DNA of 27,214 nucleotides from an uncultured Lachnospiraceae bacterium (GTDB taxonomy: Bacteria > Bacillota > Clostridia > Lachnospirales > Lachnospiraceae): contig CAJUMM010000012.1 in assembly GCA_910586955.1 (NCBI GenBank), positions 22,732 through 49,945 on the forward strand, read 5' to 3'. The notes beneath the pieces are model-generated. The model was given only the letters and a program-made list of their open reading frames with translations. It did no database searches and was not told the DNA's origin. Shown here piece after piece: positions 21,823 to 27,214 of the stretch (positions within the stretch are counted from its first letter, which is position 1; each line of letters starts with the position of its first letter). Position numbers and translations under genes: made by a program.

Positions 21823-22175
21823 AAACGAAGAATATACTTTACATCACATGCGCCCAAATCATTACTTTAGCTGACCCGTATATTTTCTCCCTGTTCCGTA
21901 CAAGTATGAAAAGGAATCCTTCTCTTCTTTTCTTATTTGCGGGTGATATACTGCCGGCTATACTGCTTGGGACGTTCCTGGCGTTATCGATATGGCATGA
22001 GAGTAAAAGGGATGTTCGCACCGTGACGGGCCTTTCGTTGGTTCTAATGAATACCTTGCTGCTGGTTTTTCATTTCAAAGGATATCTTTCTTTTTCATCT
22101 TATTCTATGTCATTTCCGCTGATCCTTATTGGCTATGGGATCGGTATGCTGGTTCACATCAAGAAAAAGCCATAA
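21819..22175 (+). CDS. Four-helix small membrane protein
   Basis: This 118-residue protein has about four hydrophobic segments (near 5-24, 36-58, 68-84 and 92-113) and ends in HIKKKP. The ATG at 21819 overlaps the stop of the secreted gene as ATGA, which favours it over an in-frame ATG at 21798 that has no ribosome site. No family is recognised. Coupling with a secreted protein suggests an export, anchoring or immunity-like partner; that is inference. Confidence 0.68.
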   Translation: MKTKNILYITCAQIITLADPYIFSLFRTSMKRNPSLLFLFAGDILPAILLGTFLALSIWHESKRDVRTVTGLSLVLMNTLLLVFHFKGYLSFSSYSMSFPLILIGYGIGMLVHIKKKP

Positions 22176-22220
22176 GAACAGTAATAGACACGGTTGTCTG
22201 GTGCAAAATCAGAGGTATTC

Positions 22221-22249
22221 TTGAAAACACCGGATGGATGGTGTATGAT
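22221..22249 (+). promoter_or_regulatory. Promoter of the 22284 gene
   Basis: TTGAAA (22221-22226) and TATGAT (22244-22249) have a 17-bp spacer. Confidence 0.65.
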
Positions 22250-22283
22250 AGAAACATCACAAAGATAAAGGATGGAGAGCGGG

Positions 22284-22496
22284 ATGAAAAAGTATACTCC
22301 TGAGACGCAAGGTAAGGCAAAGTATAAGAGTTTTCTTGGCTTTGCAATGTTTTTGCTGGGAACTGCTGCTTTGCTGGGAATTAATTATTTGTATAAGAAT
22401 GAAACAATAAGCAGCGGAACTGCAGTTGGCGCTACTTTTGCAGTTGGTATTGTTGTTATGGTTTTATATTGGAAATATTTTAGAAGGAAAAGGTGA
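22284..22496 (+). CDS. Small two-helix membrane protein
   Basis: This 70-residue protein has two hydrophobic segments (about 17-36 and 45-63) separated by a short polar turn, with basic residues at both ends (MKKYTPETQGKAKYK and YFRRKR). GGAGAG just before the ATG at 22284 favours it over the ATG at 22272. It has its own promoter and a strong terminator, so it is a single-gene unit. No family is recognised. Confidence 0.65.
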   Translation: MKKYTPETQGKAKYKSFLGFAMFLLGTAALLGINYLYKNETISSGTAVGATFAVGIVVMVLYWKYFRRKR

Positions 22497-22541
22497 TTTT
22501 TGCGCTTATCCTGTGGGGAATTTCAAGATTTGGTTTTCGGT

Positions 22542-22602
22542 TAAGCCGGCATCCTTCTGCAAATTTTTGCAGTGGAGATGCCGGCTTACGTGTTTTGTTT
22601 TT
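22542..22602 (+). terminator. Strong terminator after the 22284 gene
   Basis: A perfect 12-bp outer stem (22542-22553 with 22577-22588) encloses an inner CTGCA/TGCAG stem (22557-22561 with 22568-22572), followed by GTTTTGTTTTT. Confidence 0.88.
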
Positions 22603-22620
22603 CAAAAATTTTTAGAGAAA

Positions 22621-22740
22621 ATCAGGAAAGTGTAAGATATCCTTTCCCGGAAACGGAGTATTAAGTGTAAGGGTATAGAGCAGGAGCTCTAGAGCCCGGA
22701 CAAAGGCGCTGGCTGACAGCGGAATGTAAGCTTACGAATC
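22621..22740 (+). promoter_or_regulatory. Putative control region of the sigma factor gene
   Basis: GGAAAC at 22649-22654 resembles an ECF-type -35 element. AAGTGTAAG occurs twice, 35 bp apart (22628-22636 and 22663-22671). Two perfect 10-bp palindromes lie closer to the gene: GCTCTAGAGC (22686-22695) and GTAAGCTTAC (22726-22735). No clear sigma-A promoter was seen. The assignment as an autoregulated ECF promoter is tentative. Confidence 0.3.
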
Positions 22741-22761
22741 CATAGTTAGAGGTAACTGTTT

Positions 22762-23313
22762 ATGAAAGCAAACGAAAACAACTTTGTGGATCTGATCCGG
22801 CAAGGCCGGGAGGAAGGAATCCGGTATGTCATAGAGACTTATGGAGGACTTCTCAAGTCCATTGTCGGAAAAAGGCTGTCTCCCTGGCCTGACCGGGCGG
22901 AGGAATGTATGAATGACATTTTTCTGGGAATCTGGAGAAATATTGACAGCTTTGACGAGACCAGGGGAAGTTTCGCCTGCTGGGCGGCGGGAGTGGCACG
23001 GCTGGAAGCTATTGACATGCTGCGCCGGATGAAAAGGCAGCTTCAGACAGTCTCTCTGGAGGAGGTGGAAATTCCCCTGGAAGATCCGGCGATTGAGGAG
23101 CTTGTGAAACAAGAATTTTCCAAAGAGACGGAAGAAATTCTTGCCTGTCTGCAGCCAAAAGACCGGGAGCTGTTCCGGCGGATTTTCCTGGAAGAGGAGG
23201 AGCCGGAGGCTGCGGGGCATGCACTTGGAATCAGTAGAGACAACGTATATGTGCGGCTTTTCCGGGGAAAACGGAAGATTCGCAGAAAATTTCAGGAAAG
23301 GAAGAGGGCGTGA
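22762..23313 (+). CDS. ECF-like sigma-70 family RNA polymerase sigma factor
   Basis: This 183-residue protein has sigma region 2 at about 10-95 (YGGLLKSIVGKRL, AEECMNDIFLGIWRNIDSFDETRGSFACWAAGVARLEAIDMLRR) and region 4 at about 130-180 (LQPKDRELFRRIFLEEEEPEAAGHALGISRDNVYVRLFRGKRKIRRKF). The compact two-domain layout is ECF-like. AGAGG lies about 10 nt before the ATG. The stop overlaps the region just before the anti-sigma gene, which starts 2 nt later; such pairs usually form a signal-responsive regulatory unit. The target genes and signal are unknown. Confidence 0.9.
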   Translation: MKANENNFVDLIRQGREEGIRYVIETYGGLLKSIVGKRLSPWPDRAEECMNDIFLGIWRNIDSFDETRGSFACWAAGVARLEAIDMLRRMKRQLQTVSLEEVEIPLEDPAIEELVKQEFSKETEEILACLQPKDRELFRRIFLEEEEPEAAGHALGISRDNVYVRLFRGKRKIRRKFQERKRA

Positions 23314-23315
23314 GC

Positions 23316-24362
23316 ATGAACAGAGAAGCCTACAGATTGGCAAATGAAATTGGGACGGAGCTTGAGGCGGATGGGGATTGCTTAAGAGAGTGCCTAAGCG
23401 ATGTAGAGATGAAACGATATGAGACTAGGATTTCAGAGGAAATTAAGAAAGAGAAAAGGATGGGCGGAAGAAATTTCCGCAGAATTTCTGCGGCGGCCTG
23501 CGGGGCTCTGGTCCTTATGGCCTGTACGGCGGCATTTGGCGAGGAGGTAAATGCAGCTATCCGGAAGATTGGCTTCAGTATCGGAGAGGCTTTAGGACTT
23601 TCCGGGGATTTGGCAGATTACCGGGAAGTGGTGGGTACCTCCGTAACGGATCAAGGATATGTAATTACCCTGGAAGAGGCTGTAGTTTCCAATGAGGAGC
23701 TGGTGGTCACTTATACCCTCCAAAGGGAGGACGGGGAGCCCATGGAAGAAATTCTGACTCCGGACGGCACTTTATATATAGACGGAGAAGCCGTTAATGC
23801 CGGAACCGGCGGAAGCAGTAATTTCCTGGATGAGGAGCAGAGGATACTTGGCTCCATGGTCTCCTATCATCTGCCCGGAATGGACTTGTCTGGGGAACAT
23901 GAATACCGTCTGGTTTTTGACAGGATTGGTATTTTGGCAGAAGGAACCAGGGGGAGGTGGGTCTTTGATTTTATGGCAGAAGGTGCGGAACTGATTGAGG
24001 ACACAAAACGAATTTCTATCGGAAGAGAGTACCAGCTGCCGGACGGAACGAGGATTATCCTGGAGGAACTGACGCTCAATGAGCTGGAACAGCGTATTAC
24101 CTACAGCCAGGAGGGCTCAACCAACTACATGCTTATGGTAAAGGCCGCAGATTCCAACGGAAACCGGGCAGAGTTCGGATTGCGGTCTGCAGACGGAACT
24201 TCCGGATATCTTCAGAATGAAGAGATTATAGAGGATGGGCGCATTGACAGGGCGGCCGGGAAGGTTACATTGGTTTTGTATGCTGTGGAACTTCCCGAAG
24301 AGGACGGCCGGATCAGCGAGGATTATATTCCTGTGGGAGAACCCTTTGAACTGGGGTTGTAG
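23316..24362 (+). CDS. DUF4179-type transmembrane anti-sigma factor
   Basis: This 348-residue protein has a short cytoplasmic N-terminus (about 1-55, the likely sigma-binding part), one membrane helix (about 57-74) and a large extracytoplasmic domain. FGEEVNAAIRKIGFSIGEALG just after the helix and the YREVVGTSVTDQGYVITLEEAVVSNEELVVTY stretch are typical of DUF4179 proteins encoded next to sigma factors. The ATG at 23316 has GAGGG 9 nt upstream; a GTG at 23310 overlapping the sigma stop is less well placed. It is predicted to hold the upstream sigma factor inactive at the membrane until an outside signal. Confidence 0.85.
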   Translation: MNREAYRLANEIGTELEADGDCLRECLSDVEMKRYETRISEEIKKEKRMGGRNFRRISAAACGALVLMACTAAFGEEVNAAIRKIGFSIGEALGLSGDLADYREVVGTSVTDQGYVITLEEAVVSNEELVVTYTLQREDGEPMEEILTPDGTLYIDGEAVNAGTGGSSNFLDEEQRILGSMVSYHLPGMDLSGEHEYRLVFDRIGILAEGTRGRWVFDFMAEGAELIEDTKRISIGREYQLPDGTRIILEELTLNELEQRITYSQEGSTNYMLMVKAADSNGNRAEFGLRSADGTSGYLQNEEIIEDGRIDRAAGKVTLVLYAVELPEEDGRISEDYIPVGEPFELGL

Positions 24363-24372
24363 AAAATAGCAA

Positions 24373-24420
24373 CAGGCCATCCGGAGAACCAGTTTATTGT
24401 CTCCGGATGGCTGTCTTTTT
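24373..24420 (+). terminator. Terminator of the sigma/anti-sigma operon
   Basis: A perfect 12-bp stem (GCCATCCGGAGA 24376-24387 with 24400-24411), extended by ACAG/CTGT, is followed by CTTTTT. Confidence 0.92.
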
Positions 24421-24434
24421 ATGTCAACTTTTTC

Positions 24435-24463
24435 TTGCATATTTTTTCCATCTATGCTAAAAT
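24435..24463 (+). promoter_or_regulatory. Promoter of the Rpn-family gene
   Basis: TTGCAT (24435-24440) and TAAAAT (24458-24463) have a 17-bp spacer. The resulting leader of about 150 nt (24470-24623) contains a small hairpin at 24481-24499 (GGAAGCC with GGCTTTCC) and an AGCAG/CTGCT stem near 24531-24545, with no recognised riboswitch. Confidence 0.65.
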
Positions 24464-24623
24464 AAATTTACAGGTCTTATGGAAGCCGTTCGGCTTTCCG
24501 ATTTCCCTGACAGAACATATAAACCCGGTTAGCAGGCCGTCTGCTTTTCACATCTTTGAGGTGTCTTATGTTTCTCCGGTCTTGCCAACCACAGAAGAAA
24601 GCCTTATAATGGGAGGAGAAAAC

Positions 24624-25733
24624 ATGAACAAGAAAAAACGCTATGTATTCCGGTTTCGCAGAAAGGTGGACCGCAGATATAAAGACAGGCTCTTCCGCTA
24701 TGTCTTTTCCGACAAAAAGGATCTTTTGGATCTTTACAATGCTGTCAACGATACGGCTTATGAAAATCCGGAGGAGCTGGAGATCAACACCCTGGAGGAT
24801 GTGATCTACCTCAGCATGAAGAATGATTTGTCTTTTATCATCGGTTCATCCATGAATCTCTATGAGCATCAAAGTACCTGGAATCCGAATATGCCCCTGC
24901 GGGGACTTTTCTATTTTGCAGAACTGTATCAGGATTATGTAGACAGGTACGGGTACCGCCTGACCGGTTCTGTGGGGATTCCTCTGCCGACTCCCAGCTA
25001 TCTGGTGTTTTACAACGGGCTGGAGCAGGAGGCGGAGCGGACGGAACTGTACCTGTCCAAGTCTTTTGAGGCTCAGACTCCCGGAGGGGCACCCTGTCTG
25101 GAATGCCGCGCTACGGTGCTGAATATTAACAGCGGCCACAGCAAAGAGCTGATGGGGAAGTGCAGGAGACTATGGGAATATGCTGAGTTTATCCAGGAGA
25201 TCCGGCAGAATCTGAAGAAGGGATTTTCGCTGGAGGAGGCGGTGGACCGGAGTATCCGCCTCTGTGTAGAACACGGGATATTGGCGGACATTTTAAGCAG
25301 AAATCCTACGGAGGTGCAAAGAATGCTGCTGAGAGAATACGACGAAAAGGCAGAGCGGGAATATCTTCGGAAAGAAGCCATAGAAATGGGGCTTAAAGAA
25401 GGACGGGAAAAAGGACTGCAGGAAGGCTTGGAACGAGGTTTAGAACGAGGTTTGGAACAAGGTTTAGAACAAGGGCATAAAGAAGGTTTGGAGCAGGGGT
25501 TAGAACAAGGCTTGGAACAGGGTTTGAAACAGGGAGAATGGCTCAAACTGATTCAGCTTACTCTCCGCAAACTGCAGAAAGGGAAAACTCCAAAGATAAT
25601 TGCAGAAGAACTGGAAGAGGAGGGGGATTTGATAGACAAAATCTGCAGGGCTGCGGGGGATTGCAAAGAAGCTCCGGACTGTGCCCGGATTTACAGACAG
25701 ATAGAAAAGGATTTGAATGAAATAAAAAAGTGA
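24624..25733 (+). CDS. Rpn-family recombination-promoting nuclease (PD-(D/E)XK), putative transposase-like
   Basis: This 369-residue protein has the Rpn start RRYKDRLFRYVFSDKKDLLDLYNAV, then the nuclease core with NDLSFIIGSSMNLYEHQST (EHQST at 81-85, the ExQ motif of the family), PLRGLFYFAELY, and PTPSYLVFYNG. The tail at 256-304 is a Gly-Leu-Glu-(Gln/Arg)-Gly repeat region, common in these proteins and probably helical. The frame is open back to 24435, but GGAGGAG 5 nt before the ATG at 24624 sets the start. RpnA of E. coli is a DNA endonuclease that raises recombination. It has its own promoter and lies 10 nt before argH, with which it may be cotranscribed. Confidence 0.85.
   Translation: MNKKKRYVFRFRRKVDRRYKDRLFRYVFSDKKDLLDLYNAVNDTAYENPEELEINTLEDVIYLSMKNDLSFIIGSSMNLYEHQSTWNPNMPLRGLFYFAELYQDYVDRYGYRLTGSVGIPLPTPSYLVFYNGLEQEAERTELYLSKSFEAQTPGGAPCLECRATVLNINSGHSKELMGKCRRLWEYAEFIQEIRQNLKKGFSLEEAVDRSIRLCVEHGILADILSRNPTEVQRMLLREYDEKAEREYLRKEAIEMGLKEGREKGLQEGLERGLERGLEQGLEQGHKEGLEQGLEQGLEQGLKQGEWLKLIQLTLRKLQKGKTPKIIAEELEEEGDLIDKICRAAGDCKEAPDCARIYRQIEKDLNEIKK
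25389..25535 (+). repeat. In-frame 12-nt tandem repeats in the Rpn gene tail
   Basis: Units of 12 bp coding for GLEQ or GLER/GLKE repeat about a dozen times. Neighbouring units differ at wobble positions, so this is an old expanded repeat kept in frame. Its length probably varies between strains. Confidence 0.85.
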
Positions 25734-25743
25734 GGGATATGAG

Positions 25744-27132
25744 ATGGCACAGCTTTGGGGAGGACGTTTTACCAAGGAAACCGATCAGCTGGTTTACAAC
25801 TTTAATGCGTCTATTTCATTTGATAAAAAATTTTATAAACAGGATATGCAGGGCAGTATGGCCCATGCGCGGATGCTGGCAAAGCAGGGGATTTTGACGG
25901 AGGAAGAACTGGAGCGGATTCTGGAAGGAATCCAGGGGATTCTTGCAGATGTAGAAAACGGGAAACTGGAAATTTCCGATAGATATGAGGACATCCATAG
26001 TTTTGTGGAGGCAAACCTGATTGAGCGTATCGGGGATCCGGGAAAAAAGCTGCACACAGGAAGAAGCCGGAACGATCAGGTAGCCCTGGACATGAAGCTT
26101 TACGTCCGTGAGGAGGTACAGGCGGCAGACGCCTTGGTGCGGGAGCTTTTGGAAGTCCTTTTGAGGCTGATGGAGGAGCATACGGGGACGGTGATGCCGG
26201 GATTTACCCATCTGCAGAAAGCCCAGCCTATCACGCTGGCCCACCATCTGGGTGCATATTTTGAAATGTTCCGGCGGGATCGGGAGCGTCTTTCGGATCT
26301 CTATGACCGGATGAATGACTGTCCCTTAGGAGCAGGAGCCTTAGCCGGAACAACCTACCCTCTGGATCGGGAATATACGGCGGAACTTCTGGGATTCCGG
26401 GGTCCCACCCGGAACAGTATGGATTCGGTATCGGATCGGGATTACCTCATTGAACTGCTGTCAGCTTTGTCTACCATTATGATGCACTTAAGCCGGTTTT
26501 CCGAGGAAATCATTATCTGGAATACGAATGAATACCAGTTTGTGGAGATGGACGATGCCTACAGTACGGGCAGCAGCATTATGCCCCAGAAGAAAAATCC
26601 GGACATTGCAGAGCTGGTGCGGGGGAAGACCGGACGGGTCTACGGAGCACTGGTATCCCTTCTAACTACCATGAAGGGGCTGCCTCTGGCTTATAATAAG
26701 GATATGCAGGAGGACAAAGAGCTTACCTTTGATGCCATCGACACGGTGAAGGGGTGTCTGGCTCTGTTCCGGGGAATGCTGGATACCATGAAATTTAACG
26801 GCCAAAAGATGGCGGACAGCGCTAGAAACGGGTTTACCAACGCTACGGACGCAGCAGATTATCTGGTAAACCATGGGGTTCCTTTCCGGGATGCCCACGG
26901 GATTATCGGCCGTCTGGTATTGTTCTGCATAGAGAGAGGAAAGGCCATTGAAGAGCTGTCCATGGAGGAGCTAAAAGGCATCAGCCCTGTCTTTGAGAAG
27001 GATTTGTATGAGGCTGTAAGTCTGAAAACCTGTGTGGACAAGCGGGAAACCCTGGGGGCGCCTGGGGAAAAGGCCATGGAGCGGGAGATTGCCTTAAGCC
27101 GGGAATGGCTGGAAGCACATCCTGCCATTTAA
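25744..27132 (+). CDS. argH: Argininosuccinate lyase
   Basis: This 462-residue enzyme splits argininosuccinate to arginine and fumarate, the last step of arginine synthesis. It begins MAQLWGGRF, has HTGRSRNDQ at 104-112, GFTHLQKAQP at 153-162 with the catalytic-region His, and the fumarase/lyase signature GSSIMPQKKNPD at 276-287 with catalytic Ser278. The length is normal and the gene complete. GAGGGAT lies about 8 nt before the ATG. The gene follows the Rpn nuclease by 10 nt without a terminator. No argG is in view. Only about 42 genomic bases remain after the stop before adapter sequence begins. Confidence 0.96.
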   Translation: MAQLWGGRFTKETDQLVYNFNASISFDKKFYKQDMQGSMAHARMLAKQGILTEEELERILEGIQGILADVENGKLEISDRYEDIHSFVEANLIERIGDPGKKLHTGRSRNDQVALDMKLYVREEVQAADALVRELLEVLLRLMEEHTGTVMPGFTHLQKAQPITLAHHLGAYFEMFRRDRERLSDLYDRMNDCPLGAGALAGTTYPLDREYTAELLGFRGPTRNSMDSVSDRDYLIELLSALSTIMMHLSRFSEEIIIWNTNEYQFVEMDDAYSTGSSIMPQKKNPDIAELVRGKTGRVYGALVSLLTTMKGLPLAYNKDMQEDKELTFDAIDTVKGCLALFRGMLDTMKFNGQKMADSARNGFTNATDAADYLVNHGVPFRDAHGIIGRLVLFCIERGKAIEELSMEELKGISPVFEKDLYEAVSLKTCVDKRETLGAPGEKAMEREIALSREWLEAHPAI

Positions 27133-27174
27133 GAGGAACCTGCGGGGAAAATCCGGCAGAATTACCGCTTGCAT

Positions 27175-27214
27175 AGATCGGAAGAGCGTCGTGTAGGGAA
27201 AGAGTGTAGATCTC
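27175..27214. other. Illumina adapter sequence at the contig end (artefact)
   Basis: From AGATCGGAAGAGCGTCGTGT onward the last 40 bases match the reverse complement of the common Illumina TruSeq universal adapter as I know it. They are not biological and should be trimmed. Genomic sequence ends at about 27174, give or take one chance base. Confidence 0.96.

Noticed and set aside
25389..25535. CRISPR-like array
   Set aside because: The repeats are contiguous 12-nt coding units without spacers, inside the Rpn gene.

Overview
The window looks like a chromosomal contig end from an anaerobic Firmicute, most likely a Lachnospiraceae-type Clostridium relative. The evidence is strong AGGAGG ribosome sites, TTGACA/TATAAT promoters, a moderately GC-rich core, a DUF4179 anti-sigma factor, an Rpn-family nuclease with a GLEQ-repeat tail, and the mix of small secreted and membrane proteins. 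The last 40 bases (27175-27214) are Illumina adapter, so the true genomic sequence stops near 27174.

Region 1 (1-8671) is metabolic. After the tail of a truncated coiled-coil/zinc-finger gene come rhaA (L-rhamnose isomerase), an aldo/keto reductase and an ASRT-family (sensory rhodopsin transducer-like) small protein. A cysK-metY sulfur assimilation pair with its own consensus promoter follows. Then come a DeoR-type regulator, rhaB (rhamnulokinase) and a phosphoribosyltransferase-like protein. The rhamnose genes are therefore split into two blocks by the cysteine/homocysteine operon. The DeoR protein is the natural candidate for the rhamnose regulator.

Region 2 (8672-12366) begins with an IbrA/IbrB pair: a PAPS-reductase-family ATP pyrophosphatase overlapping a ParB-like protein. 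It continues into a visibly AT-rich segment with two tandem paralogous secreted proteins and a stand-alone membrane protein that resembles the N-terminal module of polyprenyl sugar-phosphate transferases. A promoter followed by a perfect 26-bp-arm palindrome precedes this cluster.

Region 3 (12335-17721) is carA-carB-nnrD, with a promoter, a possible early terminator and a structured repeat in the leader. The same structured repeat fills the rhaA-aldo/keto reductase gap. The two copies differ by compensatory base-pair changes, and both end exactly 11 nt before a start codon. This is the best candidate here for an undescribed element.

Region 4 (17736-22496) is a BlaI/BlaR1-type locus. A blaI-blaR1-small secreted protein operon runs leftward, and small membrane/secreted genes run rightward. 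A diverged second copy of the divergent promoter, with a decayed blaI, precedes another secreted/membrane pair. Three promoters in the window (near 10753, 19728 and 21038) carry the same dyad, TGTATT-N4/5-AATACA, suggesting one regulon of secreted proteins.

Region 5 (22603-27174) has an ECF-like sigma factor with its DUF4179 anti-sigma factor, an Rpn-family nuclease, and argH. No rRNA, tRNA, CRISPR array or complete insertion sequence was seen.
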